A stretch of DNA of 64,000 nt from Oscillospiraceae bacterium. Its GTDB lineage: Bacteria > Bacillota > Clostridia > Oscillospirales > Oscillospiraceae. The first letter of the stretch is position 1; each line of letters begins with the position of its first letter. Where the stretch lies: contig JAJQCF010000002.1 in assembly GCA_021202845.1 (NCBI GenBank), positions 19,562 to 83,561 of the forward strand, in the 5' to 3' direction. The notes beneath the pieces were generated by a model, which worked only from the letters and a program-made list of their open reading frames with translations, was not told where the DNA came from and searched no databases. The position numbers were made by a program, and so were the translations under genes. This document shows, piece by piece, positions 24,596 to 33,764 of the stretch.

Positions 24596-24705
24596 CAGAA
24601 TTTTATAAATTATTTTGACATTTTTACCGCGCGCGGCTATTATAGGTATCGGAGGGAGTGAAAAAAGCCTCTGACAGAACAAAAAACGCCTCAAGCGCGC
24701 TTATT
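24596..24705 (-). ncRNA. Leader region of rplM, candidate L13 leader RNA
   Basis: The minus-strand transcript from the promoter at 24707-24735 runs about 120 nt before rplM and holds GC-rich complementary pieces (a GCGCGC-containing 5' part and CCGCGCGCGG nearer the gene; GAGGC elements against CCTC). Firmicutes rplM genes are known to carry L13 leaders. The folding was not computed, so the call rests mainly on position and leader length. Confidence 0.4.
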
Positions 24706-24706
24706 C

Positions 24707-24735
24707 TTTATACCACAAGCGTTTCGCAATGTCAA
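24707..24735 (-). promoter_or_regulatory. Promoter of rplM-rpsI-secG
   Basis: Minus-strand TTGACA and TATAAA are separated by 17 bp. Placement about 130-155 bp upstream of rplM leaves a long leader. Confidence 0.8.
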
Positions 24736-24847
24736 CACCTCTTTTTGAGATTTTTAATTTACCGTGTAACAATCTCTCTCAAGCTGCGTTTTTCGCCGTT
24801 TTACTACGAAATGCTAAATTTCATTTTTATAATATTTATAATAGGAT

Positions 24848-25603
24848 TTGATTTGTTTGTACAGTGAACTGAACGATTTCACCGGCATAGTCCGCAAGGG
24901 TGTCGATGAATACAATATGATAGCTGACGGCGACAGAGTGGCCGTGGGGATTTCGGGCGGCAAGGACTCGCTCGTGCTGCTGTGCGCGCTGAACGCTCTG
25001 CGGCGCTACTATCCCCGCCGCTTCGAGCTGGAGGCCATAACGATAGAGCTGGGCTTCGAGGGCATGGACTTCGCGCCAGTGGCGAGGCTCTGCGAGGAAA
25101 TGCAGGTGCCTTATACGTGCATAAAGACGGACATTAAAGAGATAGTGTTCGATGTGCGCCGCGAGGACAACCCCTGTTCGCTCTGTGCCAAAATGCGGCG
25201 CGGCGCGCTCAACGACGCGCTGCGGGAGCGCGGCTGCAACCGCCTTGCGCTGGGTCACCACTTTGACGACGCGGTGGAGACGTTTATGCTCTCGCTGCTC
25301 TTTGAAGGGCGCATAAGCTGCTTCAAGCCGGTGACATGGATGTCCCGCGCCGGGGTCTGGCAGATAAGACCCATGATATACGCGGGGGAAAAGCGCATTG
25401 CCTCCCTTGCGCAGAAGCTGAACCTGCCGATTGTGGAAAATCCCTGTCCCGAGGATAAGACCAGCAAGCGCCGCGAGGTCAAGCAGATGCTTGCGTCCAT
25501 GTCGCAGGACTACCCGGACTTGCGCAGCAAAATATTCGGTGCAATGCAGCGCTTGCCGCTGGACGGCTGGGCGCCCGACAAAACAAAGGAGAAAGATAAA
25601 TGA
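24848..25603 (+). CDS. TtcA-like tRNA thiolation ATPase
   Basis: A 251-aa PP-loop ATPase. It has the ATP motif VAVGISGGKDSLVLL, the Cys pair NPCSLCAKMRRGAL, GHHFDDAVETFMLSLLFEGR and IRPMIYAGEKRI, the order seen in TtcA, which inserts sulfur at C32 of tRNA using an Fe-S cluster. The start is a TTG (24848, or 24857 with AGGA 10 nt upstream): the VRKGVDEYNMI helix before the PP-loop is conserved in the family and would be lost from the first ATG at 24917. Two TATAAT hexamers lie at 24828-24842. Confidence 0.87.
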   Translation: MICLYSELNDFTGIVRKGVDEYNMIADGDRVAVGISGGKDSLVLLCALNALRRYYPRRFELEAITIELGFEGMDFAPVARLCEEMQVPYTCIKTDIKEIVFDVRREDNPCSLCAKMRRGALNDALRERGCNRLALGHHFDDAVETFMLSLLFEGRISCFKPVTWMSRAGVWQIRPMIYAGEKRIASLAQKLNLPIVENPCPEDKTSKRREVKQMLASMSQDYPDLRSKIFGAMQRLPLDGWAPDKTKEKDK

Positions 25604-26010
25604 ACGTTAAAATTGGAACAAAAGCGGAAGCCGCCGCGCTTGTCACGGAGCGCGACACAGCCGCCGCAATGGGCTCCGGCACGCTGGACGTGCTGGCAAC
25701 GCCGCGCATGGCGGCGCTCATGGAGCAGGCGGCGGTGCTGGCCGCGGCCGAGGGGCTGGACGAGGGAGAGACAACGGTGGGCACGGCGCTGAACATAACG
25801 CACGAGGCGCCGACGCCCGTGGGCATGAAAGTCCGCGCCGAGGCCGTGGTGACGGCTGCCGAGGGCAGAAAGCTCTGCTTTGAGGTAACGGCGTGGGATG
25901 AGCGCGGGCGCATCGGCGGCGGAACGCACGAGCGCTTTGCCGTGAACGGAGAGCGCTTTGCGGCCAAGTGCCGCGCCAAACTGAACGGCGGGGAGCGTAC
26001 AGAGAATTGA
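25600..26010 (+). CDS. FlK-like hotdog thioesterase
   Basis: A 136-aa single hotdog-fold protein. The segment GTLDVLATPRMAALMEQAAV supplies the Thr and Glu, and NITHEAPTPVGMKVRAEAVV the His, seen in the fluoroacetyl-CoA thioesterase FlK group. It probably hydrolyses a short acyl-CoA; the true substrate is unknown. Its ATG overlaps the stop of the upstream TtcA-like gene (ATGA), so the two are coupled. Confidence 0.82.
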   Translation: MNVKIGTKAEAAALVTERDTAAAMGSGTLDVLATPRMAALMEQAAVLAAAEGLDEGETTVGTALNITHEAPTPVGMKVRAEAVVTAAEGRKLCFEVTAWDERGRIGGGTHERFAVNGERFAAKCRAKLNGGERTEN

Positions 26011-26714
26011 TTGCGGTATTTGTGAACGTTGCCACCGTCATAATCGGCAGCACGATAGGAATAATTTTCAGAAATAAAATTAAGCAGCAGTATCTGACCT
26101 CCGTCATCTATGCCATCGGCCTTGTGACACTGGTTATCGGCGTAATGAGCGCGGTGGAGACGGCGAGCATTCTCACGGTAATAATATGCCTCGCGCTCGG
26201 TACGCTGCTGGGCGAGGTCGTGCGCATTGACGACAGAATAGAAAACGCGGGCGACTTTATAAAGGGCAGGCTGTTCAAAAACGGCGGGGAGAGCCGCTTC
26301 ACCGAGGGCTTTGTCTCCGCCAGCATCCTGTTCTGCGTCGGCTCCTTGACGATAATGGGCTCGCTGGAGGCGGGAATCAACAACGACTACAGCATAATTT
26401 TCGCCAAAAGCACGCTGGACTTAGTCTCCAGCCTCGTTTACGGCGCGGCAATGGGCATAGGCGTGACGTTTGCAGCGGCGTTTGTGCTGGTGTTTCAGGG
26501 CGCGCTGACGCTGCTCAGCGGCGCGGTGCAGCCGTTTTTGACCGAGGCGGTGGTGACGGAGATGTCCGCCGTCGGCGGCGTCATACTGCTGGGTCAGGGG
26601 CTGAATATGCTGAATGTGACCAAAGAGCGCATAAAAGTAGCCAATATGCTGCCCGGAATCTTCCTGCCGGTTCTATATATGCCTGTTTCCGGCTGGATTG
26701 CCGGACTGCTGTAA
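26007..26714 (+). CDS. DUF554 membrane protein
   Basis: A 235-aa protein with about six or seven membrane helices and the family features GTLLGEVVRIDDRIE, FVSASILFCVGSLTIMGSLEAG and VILLGQGLNMLNVTKERIKV. DUF554 proteins are possible transporters without known substrate. The start is taken as TTG at 26007, overlapping the thioesterase stop, with GGGGAG upstream; the frame continues further into the thioesterase gene without support. Confidence 0.85.
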   Translation: MIAVFVNVATVIIGSTIGIIFRNKIKQQYLTSVIYAIGLVTLVIGVMSAVETASILTVIICLALGTLLGEVVRIDDRIENAGDFIKGRLFKNGGESRFTEGFVSASILFCVGSLTIMGSLEAGINNDYSIIFAKSTLDLVSSLVYGAAMGIGVTFAAAFVLVFQGALTLLSGAVQPFLTEAVVTEMSAVGGVILLGQGLNMLNVTKERIKVANMLPGIFLPVLYMPVSGWIAGLL

Positions 26715-26720
26715 AGCCGA

Positions 26721-27935
26721 ATGGCGGTCTATAAGTATCGGGCGCGCACCGCAAGCGGACGGCCTGTGCGCGGCAGGGTGGAGGCCGCCGATAAGCACGA
26801 GGCCATTGGCATAATCCGCCGCCGCTGCCCCGTCATTGAGCGCGTAACGCCGGTGCGGCGCCCGCGCTCGGAGCGCCTTGCGCTGCTGACGGAACCTTTT
26901 GCCGTGAACGAGCGGGCGCTGTCGCTGGCGGCCGTGCAGCTGGCCTGCCTGCTGCGTTCGGGAATAGCTCCGGCCGAAGCCGTGCGCCTTGCGGCGGGTC
27001 AGTGCGGAGATAAGTATATAAAGCGCCTGCTCGGCGCGGCGGCGGACGGCGTTGAGGCGGGCGGTACCTTGGCCGACAGCCTTGCGGGGGCAGGGCGCAG
27101 ACTGCCGGAAATTTTTATAGAAACCGTGCGCGCGGGCGAGAGCAGCAGCGCGCTGCCGCCGTGCCTTGAGCTGCTGGGCGGCTATTATGAGCGCCTGTCG
27201 GCTCTGCGCGGCAAGGTCAAGAGCGCGCTCATTTACCCCGTAATACTGCTGGCGCTCTCGGCGATTGTCATTGCCGTTGTTACGGTGTTCCTGCTGCCGA
27301 CTGTAACGTCGGTGCTAACTCAGTCGGGCGGGGAGCTGCCGACGGCAACGCGCATACTGCTGGGCGTGTCGGACTTCGTTCGCAGACGCTGGATTGTGCT
27401 GCTGACGCTGGCTGCCGCGCTTATTATTATCTTGGCGCTTTTCTTGCGCCGCAGGGCGGGGAAGATATTTTTCGGGCGCGTCGCTCTGCGCCTGCCTGCA
27501 ATCGGCAAAATAGCCGGTATGAACGCGGCGGCGCAGTTTGCCTCCACGTTTTCCGTCCTGCTAAGCGCGGGAGTGGCCGCGCCGCGGGCGGCAGCCGTGG
27601 CCTCGGGAGCGGTGTCCAACCGTGCCGTCGGCGAGAGCTTGGCCGCCGCTGCCGAAAGAATAGAGCAGGGCAAAAGTATTTCCTCCGAGCTGGCGCGCGT
27701 ACCGTATATGCCGCAGGCGATAGTTTCTATGACCGCGGTGGGCGAGGAGACGGGCAGGCTGGGCGAGATGATGCGCAGTGCGGGGAAAATGCATGAGGAC
27801 GCCGTGCAGACCGCCGCGGCAAGACTGCTGGCGCTGCTGGACCCCGTGATGATAATTTTTATGGGCGTCGTGGTGGGCGCGATATTGCTGGCAATTTATG
27901 TGCCGCTGTTTTCCATGTACAGCAGCATTGGCTGA
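26721..27935 (+). CDS. PilC/GspF-type pilus assembly platform protein
   Basis: A 404-aa inner-membrane protein with two T2SSF domains (about 70-195 and 270-395). The N-terminus YKYRARTASGRPVRGRVEAADK and segments ALSLAAVQLACLLRSGI, GGTLADSLAGAGRRLPEIFI, AAQFASTFSVLLSAGVAAPRA and PVMIIFMGVVVGAILLAIYVPLF follow the family closely, each half ending in membrane helices. In type IV pili it couples the motor ATPase to pilin. It is the first gene of a three-gene cluster with PilM-PilN and PilO homologues; no PilB, PilT, pilin or PilD is in the window. Confidence 0.92.
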   Translation: MAVYKYRARTASGRPVRGRVEAADKHEAIGIIRRRCPVIERVTPVRRPRSERLALLTEPFAVNERALSLAAVQLACLLRSGIAPAEAVRLAAGQCGDKYIKRLLGAAADGVEAGGTLADSLAGAGRRLPEIFIETVRAGESSSALPPCLELLGGYYERLSALRGKVKSALIYPVILLALSAIVIAVVTVFLLPTVTSVLTQSGGELPTATRILLGVSDFVRRRWIVLLTLAAALIIILALFLRRRAGKIFFGRVALRLPAIGKIAGMNAAAQFASTFSVLLSAGVAAPRAAAVASGAVSNRAVGESLAAAAERIEQGKSISSELARVPYMPQAIVSMTAVGEETGRLGEMMRSAGKMHEDAVQTAAARLLALLDPVMIIFMGVVVGAILLAIYVPLFSMYSSIG

Positions 27936-27952
27936 AAGGAAAGGTGTGCGCC

Positions 27953-29308
27953 GTGAGCAAAATTCGCATTGGTGTGGAAATAGGCGAGCGCGCCGTGAGT
28001 GTGGCGGTAGTGCGCGGCGGTGAGTGCCGAGCGGCTTTAGTACTGCTCCCGCAGTGCGCCGAGGACGAGCGCGGCAAGGCGGCAGCGGCGGCGCTGCGTC
28101 AAGCCTGCCTCGAGTGCGGGGTGAAGCGGGGAGATGCCGCGCTGGCGCTGCCTTGGGACGCCGTGGAGTACCGCCGCTGCGCCAGACCCGCAATGAGCAC
28201 CGCGCGCATCAGGAGCGGACTAAAAGGCGAGTTTTCCGACTTCGGCGGTGAAAAGCTCTGCGACTATGAAATTTTGGGCGAGCGCGGCGGGACGCTGGAG
28301 TTGGAGGCGGCCTGCGTTTCGCGCCGCGGCTTGGACAGCTATGCCGACATTCTCTCAGCCGCCGGACTGCGCCTCACCGCCGCCGTCCCCGCGGAGACGG
28401 CCTACGGCGCGCTGACGGGCGGGGAGGACTGCTGTGTCCTCGCGTTCGGGCAGCGCGAGGCGCGTTTGACCGTGTACAGCGGCGGCACTGCGGTTTTCCG
28501 CCGCGTGATAAGCGGCGCGGAAGAGCACGGCGAAACTGCGGCCGCGGCGGGCAAGGCGCTGAATTTTTACCGCTACAACGCGGGCACGGCGACGTTGCCC
28601 CGCGTGTACGTCTGCGGCGAGGGCGCGGACAGGGAGGCACGGATAAACTCCCTGCGTGAGACGCTGCAAACCGAGGTTACGGACGGCGGAGAGCTGCCCG
28701 TGCTCGCACTTTTGCACATTGCTGAAACCGGCGCTCTTGCAGCCGTGGGAGCGGCGCTCGGCGGCGAAGAGGCGCGGCGGACACGGAAAAAGAGGACAAT
28801 CAGCTTCTGCCCGCGGCAAAGGCGGCGCGCAGATACTCTAAAGACGGCGGCGCTGGCGCTGGCGATAATCGCCGCGGCCGCGCTGTTCGGCAAGACGGCG
28901 GTGGCGGACAGGCTGGCGGATTTGGCTCAGGCGCGCTCTGCGCTCGCCGCCGCGCAGACGGAGCTTGCCGCGCTAAAGGCGAGCTGCGCCGACTATGATG
29001 CCGTGCTGGAGCGCTACCGCCGCAATTTTTACGACGGGCTCGATAACCGGACAGTGGACAGGCTGGAGGTTATGGCGCTCGTGGAGGAGCAGATTTTTCC
29101 CGTCTGCCGCGTCTCCAACCTCTCGGTGGACGGGCAGACGCTGAACCTGATATTGGCCGACATGGACCTTGCGGGCAGCGCGGAACTGGTAGAGCGGCTG
29201 ATGTCGCAGGCTATAGTGCAGAACGTGGAGGTTTACAGCGTGGGCTACCAAAACGGCGATATGCTGACGACCATGACCGTCACGCTCTGCGCCGTTGACG
29301 AGACGTGA
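27953..29308 (+). CDS. PilM-PilN fusion protein
   Basis: A 451-aa protein. The N-terminal part (about 1-270) is PilM-like with an actin-type opening KIRIGVEIGERAVSVAVVRGG split over the first strands and a CVLAFGQREARLTVYSGGTA phosphate-loop region. After a basic linker (RRTRKKR) a membrane helix (about 300-320) begins a PilN-like part with a coiled coil and a small C-terminal domain (SNLSVDGQTLNLILADMDL). In most pili PilM and PilN are separate partners. The GTG at 27953 follows AAAGGAAAGG; an upstream GTG at 27944 overlaps that site. Confidence 0.78.
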   Translation: MSKIRIGVEIGERAVSVAVVRGGECRAALVLLPQCAEDERGKAAAAALRQACLECGVKRGDAALALPWDAVEYRRCARPAMSTARIRSGLKGEFSDFGGEKLCDYEILGERGGTLELEAACVSRRGLDSYADILSAAGLRLTAAVPAETAYGALTGGEDCCVLAFGQREARLTVYSGGTAVFRRVISGAEEHGETAAAAGKALNFYRYNAGTATLPRVYVCGEGADREARINSLRETLQTEVTDGGELPVLALLHIAETGALAAVGAALGGEEARRTRKKRTISFCPRQRRRADTLKTAALALAIIAAAALFGKTAVADRLADLAQARSALAAAQTELAALKASCADYDAVLERYRRNFYDGLDNRTVDRLEVMALVEEQIFPVCRVSNLSVDGQTLNLILADMDLAGSAELVERLMSQAIVQNVEVYSVGYQNGDMLTTMTVTLCAVDET

Positions 29309-29321
29309 GAGGGGCGCGGGA

Positions 29322-29870
29322 ATGCTGACAAGACCATTTACAAAGCGCGAGAAAATATTGCTGCTGCTTTTGGCGACGATTATAGTCGCGGCGGCCTACC
29401 TGCTGCTCGTCCACTACCCCGTGGAACGGGAGCTGGCGGAAATCGAGGCTGAAATGCAGAGCGTGCAGAGCGAGCTCACCGCGGCGGAGGCGGTAAGCGA
29501 GCGTTACGCAGCTATGTCCGCCGAGCTCGGCGAGCGCCTTGCCGACGGCGCGGAGGCGGAGATGCCGGACTATGACAATATGCCGGCGCTCATGCCGCTT
29601 TTCGACAAAATATTCAAGACCTACACAACGGAGGACAGCTACAGCCTCAGCTTCAGCACGACCTCCGACGACGGCGTTGTCAGCCGCACCGTGAGCTTCG
29701 CCTTCCGCTGCGCCGACTGGGACGACGCGCGCGCCATACTCTCCGAGCTGAACGACACGGGCTACCTCTCGCAAATGAACTCCCTGACCGCCGTCCCCAC
29801 CGACCGCAGCCTCGCCGCCGACGCCCTGACCGTCACCGGCAGCATCACGTTCTACGAGCTGGAATACTGA
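29322..29870 (+). CDS. PilO-like pilus assembly protein
   Basis: A 182-aa protein with a short cytoplasmic start, one membrane helix (about 10-30, KILLLLLATIIVAAAYLLLV), a coiled coil (about 35-70, rich in Glu and Ala) and a small C-terminal ferredoxin-like domain with FRCADWDDARAILSELN. Size and plan fit PilO, which pairs with PilN. The ATG at 29322 follows GAGGGGCGCGGG. It ends the cluster; the next 345 bp are non-coding. Confidence 0.75.
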   Translation: MLTRPFTKREKILLLLLATIIVAAAYLLLVHYPVERELAEIEAEMQSVQSELTAAEAVSERYAAMSAELGERLADGAEAEMPDYDNMPALMPLFDKIFKTYTTEDSYSLSFSTTSDDGVVSRTVSFAFRCADWDDARAILSELNDTGYLSQMNSLTAVPTDRSLAADALTVTGSITFYELEY

Positions 29871-29968
29871 GCGGAAAATATATAGGGTCGGACGACCTCA
29901 ACATCGTGTTTGCGCCACTTCCTGCCGCTTTACTCGGAGTCTGTTCTTATGCAAGTAGAAGTATCCGC

Positions 29969-29997
29969 TTGAAACGCCGCAGTATGAGTGCTATAAT
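29969..29997 (+). promoter_or_regulatory. Promoter of secA
   Basis: TTGAAA and TATAAT are separated by 17 bp. Transcription would start near 30004, giving a 5' untranslated region of about 210 nt before secA at 30216. Confidence 0.8.
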
Positions 29998-30013
29998 TAC
30001 AGCGCATGTATAC

Positions 30014-30082
30014 CGTAGTCCCTGTTGATACGGACGCAAATTGATTTGCAGTGAAAAATTAAAGGCAAATCGACGCACTACG
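30014..30082 (+). ncRNA. Candidate structured element in the secA leader
   Basis: CGTAGT (30014-30019) pairs with ACTACG (30077-30082), enclosing GATTTGC/GCAAATC (30043-30049/30065-30071). A competing GTCC/GGAC hairpin (30018-30035) overlaps the outer stem. The nested pattern could form a regulatory leader, but no known family was recognised and the fold was read by eye. Confidence 0.4.
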
Positions 30083-30215
30083 ACTGATGAATAGCCAAAA
30101 TCGTGTAAAAATATCATTGGTGTTGGACTGAAAATACAACTAAACACTTTATTTATTCACAAATACGTGGTAAACTAAGTTGATACTTCTGATTGAGGAA
30201 TGGAAGGCGTATATT

Positions 30216-32969
30216 ATGAGTGTTTTTTCTAAGCTATTTGGCAGCTACTCCGACAGAGAGCTGAAAAAGATATATCCTATTGCGGACAAAATTGAGGCGC
30301 TGGACGGTGAGTACAGCGCGCTGACTGACGATGAGCTCAAGGCCAAGACGCCGGAGTTCCGCGCGCGTCTGGCGGGAGGTGAGACTCTGGACGACATTCT
30401 GCCGGAGGCTTTTGCCGCGGTGCGCGAGGCAGCGTGGCGCGTGCTGGGCATGAAGCCCTTCCGCGTACAGCTAATCGGCGGTATTGTGCTCCACCAAGGG
30501 CGCATTGCGGAGATGAAAACCGGCGAGGGCAAAACGCTTGTCGCCGTGCTGCCCAGCTACCTCAACGCGCTGGAGGGCAAGGGCGTCCACGTTGTCACCG
30601 TCAACGACTACCTCGCCCGACGCGACAGCGAGTGGATGGGTAAGGTTCACCGCTTTATGGGACTGTCTGTCGGCCTCATTGTCCACGGGCTCACCGGCGC
30701 CGAGCGTCAGGCGGCCTATGCCTGCGACATAACCTACGGCACCAACAACGAGATGGGCTTCGACTACCTGCGCGACAACATGGCCATACATAAAAAGGCT
30801 ATGACGCAGCGCGGCCACAACTTCGCCATTGTGGACGAGGTTGACTCCATTCTTATAGACGAAGCGCGCACCCCGCTGATAATTTCCGGCGCCAGCAACG
30901 AGACGACCGACCTCTACCGTCAGGTTGACGACTTTGTCAGCCGCCTGAAAAAGGTTGTCTACACCTCCGTGGACGAAAAGCAGGAGGAGGACGAGACGCT
31001 GGACGCCGACTATGTAGTTGACGAAAAGGCCAAGACCGCCACGCTCACCGCGCGCGGCATAAGCAAGGCTGAGCAGTTTTTCGGACTCGAAAACCTTGCC
31101 GACCTCGAAAACGCCACGCTCAACCACCATATAAATCAGGCTATCAAGGCTCACGGCGTTATGAAGCGCGACATTGACTACGTCGTCAGCGACCAAGGCG
31201 AGGTTGTCATAGTTGACGAGTTCACGGGCCGTCTCATGCTCGGACGCCGCTACAACGAGGGTCTGCATCAGGCTATCGAGGCCAAGGAGCACGTTGACGT
31301 GGCGGGCGAGAATAAGACGTGGGCGACAATCACGTTCCAGAACTACTTCCGCCTCTACTCCAAGCTCTCCGGCATGACCGGCACGGCCGTCACGGAGCAG
31401 GAGGAATTTGTATCTATCTATGACCTCGACATTGTCGAGATACCGACAAACAAGCCCGTCGCGCGCATTGACCACCCAGACGTGGTGTACAAAAACGAGA
31501 ACGGCAAGAACCGCGCCATAATTCAGCAGATAGTTGCCTGCCACGAGAAGAACCAGCCTGTGCTGGTCGGCACAATCAGCATCGAAAAGAGCGAGTATAT
31601 CTCCAAGCTGCTGCAAAAAACGGGCATCAAGCACAACGTCCTCAACGCCAAGAACCACGCGCGCGAGGCGGAGATTGTGGCGCAGGCGGGCAAGCTGGGC
31701 GCTGTCACCATTGCCACGAACATGGCCGGCCGCGGTACCGACATCACCCTCGGCGGCAACGCGGAGTACCTTGCCAAGAGCGATTTGCGCCGCGCTGGGT
31801 ATTCCGAGGAGATTATCACCGAGGCCACCGGCTACGCCGACACGGACAACGAGGAAATTTTGGCTGCCCGCGCGCTGTTCGCGGAGAAAATGGCCGAGCA
31901 CAAGGCCGTAACCGACGCCGAGGCGGAAAAGGTGCGCGAGGCCGGCGGACTTTTCATACTGGGTACCGAGCGCCACGAGGCTCGCCGTATCGATAACCAG
32001 CTGCGCGGCCGCGCCGGCCGTCAGGGCGACCCGGGCGAGAGCCGCTTCTTCCTCGCCATGACGGACGACATCATGCGCCTGTTCGGCTCCGACCGCATTA
32101 TGGGCATGATGGAGACGCTGAAGGTGGACGAGGATACGCCGCTGGACATGAAAATGCTCTCCGACTCCATTGAGCGCGCGCAGAAAACCGTTGAGAGCCG
32201 CAACTTCCAAGCGCGAAAGTCCACGCTGGAATACGACGACGTGATGAACGTCCAGCGTAATTTGATTTACGAGCAGCGCTATAAGGTGCTTGACGGCGAG
32301 GACTTGCGCCAGAGCATCAGCGGCATGGTGGACGAGTACATTTCCTCCGCCGTGGGCAACGTGCCGCCGCAGAACGCCGAGGAGCTGGCGGAGACGCTTG
32401 CCCCGTTTGAAAAGCTGTTTTTGCCGCAGGGCGCGGTCGAGTGGCACAGCGGTATAGGCTGCGAAGAAATTATTGAAAAATGCCGCGAGGCGGCGGGAAA
32501 GGTCTACGCCGCGCGCGAGGAGGAGCTTGGCCCCCAGCCCGACGGCACGCCGCTCATGCGCGAGCTGGAGCGCGTTGTTATGCTGCGCGTGGTTGACGAG
32601 TACTGGATGGACCACATCGACGCCATGACGGAGCTGCGCAAGGGCATTGGTCTGCGCGGCTACGGCAACGTCAAGCCCATCGACGCCTACAAACAGGAGA
32701 GCTTCGAGATGTTCGAGGAGATGATTGCGGGCATCAGGAGCGAGGTAGTCAAGCGCCTGTTCACCGTCAAGGTGCGGCGCAGCCAGACCGTGGAGCGCAA
32801 GAGCGTTACCGGCAGCGGCGTTGAGAATGTAGGCGGCGACGCCAGCGCCAAGAGCGCGCCCGCGCGCAAGGCGAAAAAGCCCGGCCCCAACGACCCCTGC
32901 CCCTGCGGAAAAAAGAGACCGAACGGTCTGCCTATGAAATATAAAAACTGCTGCGGGAGGGACGCATAA
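30216..32969 (+). CDS. secA: Preprotein translocase ATPase SecA
   Basis: A 917-aa motor of the Sec export pathway. It shows the Q-motif region [19 protein letters not shown], Walker [10 protein letters not shown] (about 99-107), the DEAD-type [52 protein letters not shown] and the scaffold/wing domains. The zinc-binding SEC-C tail reads [22 protein letters not shown], a CxC-x14-CC spacing longer than the usual x8. The ATG at 30216 follows GGAAGG; the frame extends 36 nt further upstream. One secA is seen here. Confidence 0.98.
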   Translation: MSVFSKLFGSYSDRELKKIYPIADKIEALDGEYSALTDDELKAKTPEFRARLAGGETLDDILPEAFAAVREAAWRVLGMKPFRVQLIGGIVLHQGRIAEMKTGEGKTLVAVLPSYLNALEGKGVHVVTVNDYLARRDSEWMGKVHRFMGLSVGLIVHGLTGAERQAAYACDITYGTNNEMGFDYLRDNMAIHKKAMTQRGHNFAIVDEVDSILIDEARTPLIISGASNETTDLYRQVDDFVSRLKKVVYTSVDEKQEEDETLDADYVVDEKAKTATLTARGISKAEQFFGLENLADLENATLNHHINQAIKAHGVMKRDIDYVVSDQGEVVIVDEFTGRLMLGRRYNEGLHQAIEAKEHVDVAGENKTWATITFQNYFRLYSKLSGMTGTAVTEQEEFVSIYDLDIVEIPTNKPVARIDHPDVVYKNENGKNRAIIQQIVACHEKNQPVLVGTISIEKSEYISKLLQKTGIKHNVLNAKNHAREAEIVAQAGKLGAVTIATNMAGRGTDITLGGNAEYLAKSDLRRAGYSEEIITEATGYADTDNEEILAARALFAEKMAEHKAVTDAEAEKVREAGGLFILGTERHEARRIDNQLRGRAGRQGDPGESRFFLAMTDDIMRLFGSDRIMGMMETLKVDEDTPLDMKMLSDSIERAQKTVESRNFQARKSTLEYDDVMNVQRNLIYEQRYKVLDGEDLRQSISGMVDEYISSAVGNVPPQNAEELAETLAPFEKLFLPQGAVEWHSGIGCEEIIEKCREAAGKVYAAREEELGPQPDGTPLMRELERVVMLRVVDEYWMDHIDAMTELRKGIGLRGYGNVKPIDAYKQESFEMFEEMIAGIRSEVVKRLFTVKVRRSQTVERKSVTGSGVENVGGDASAKSAPARKAKKPGPNDPCPCGKKRPNGLPMKYKNCCGRDA

Positions 32970-32972
32970 ACC

Positions 32973-33764
32973 ATGAAATTTACGGAAGTAGGCTCCTCCG
33001 GAGTTATATACATGACGGTTGAGGACTTCCCCGCGCGCAATGTATTCACAACGCGCTACGGCGGGGTCAGCACCGACCAATTCAGCACGCTCAACCTCGG
33101 CGTGAGGGAGGGCGAGGACATGGCGCACCTTGCCGAGAACTACGCCATACTCGCCAAGGCCACGGGCATAGACACTTCCCGCATGGGATATACGCATCAG
33201 GTTCACCGCACGGATGTGAAAATTCTCACCTCCGAGGACGCGCTGGCGCCGGGAGTGTTCCCCGAGTACAAGGCCGACGCCGTGGTGACGGCGGAAAAAG
33301 GGCTGCCGTTGGTCTGCTTCACGGCGGACTGCATTCCTGTGCTGCTGTGCGCGCCGGGCAAGGCTGTCGCCGCCGTACACTGCGGCTGGCGCAGCAGCAC
33401 GGCGGACATACTGAAAAACGTGCTGGACGCAATGGAGACGCTGGGAGCGCGTGCCAAAGACATATACGCGGCTGTCGGCCCGGGCATTTGCTGGGGGCAT
33501 TTTCAGGTGAGCCAAGACGTTATCGACGCGGCCGAGAGCTGGCTGGGCGACTTGACGGGGCTGGTGAAGCGCGACACGCGCGGGGAGAACAAATATCTCT
33601 TTGACCTGAAAAACGCCAACCGCCGCCGCTTGGAGCAGCTGGGCGTGAAGCCCAAGCGCATTGTCGTGACCGAGGACTGCACAATGTGTACGCCGGATAA
33701 ATATTGGTCGCACAGGGTCACGCACGGAAGGCGCGGCCTGCAGGCCGGAATTATAGTGCTGTAA
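32973..33764 (+). CDS. pgeF: YfiH/PgeF-type multicopper polyphenol oxidase-like purine nucleoside phosphorylase
   Basis: A 263-aa protein of the YfiH family. Metal and active-site blocks are visible: NVFTTRYGGVSTDQFSTLNLG, MGYTHQVHRTDVKI, PLVCFTADCIPVLLCAPG, VAAVHCGWRSSTADIL and GPGICWGHFQVSQDV. Members were once called laccase-like and are now known to act on purine nucleosides and to edit peptidoglycan precursors. It starts 3 bp after secA and its stop overlaps the next ATG (TAATG). Confidence 0.92.
   Translation: MKFTEVGSSGVIYMTVEDFPARNVFTTRYGGVSTDQFSTLNLGVREGEDMAHLAENYAILAKATGIDTSRMGYTHQVHRTDVKILTSEDALAPGVFPEYKADAVVTAEKGLPLVCFTADCIPVLLCAPGKAVAAVHCGWRSSTADILKNVLDAMETLGARAKDIYAAVGPGICWGHFQVSQDVIDAAESWLGDLTGLVKRDTRGENKYLFDLKNANRRRLEQLGVKPKRIVVTEDCTMCTPDKYWSHRVTHGRRGLQAGIIVL

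Larger units (their letters stand above)
29871..30215 (+). other. Non-coding region with promoter and long secA leader
   Basis: This 345-bp stretch is clearly more AT-rich than its surroundings and I see no convincing gene in it. It holds a strong promoter at 29969-29997 and, downstream of it, about 210 nt of leader with nested inverted repeats before the secA start. Confidence 0.6.

Noticed and set aside
24917..25603. ATG at 24917 as start of the TtcA-like gene
   Set aside because: It would delete the conserved helix before the PP-loop; an upstream TTG with AGGA spacing fits the family better.
29947..30147. Small minus-strand frame in the region before secA
   Set aside because: It overlaps the promoter and structured leader, and has no ribosome site or recognisable family.
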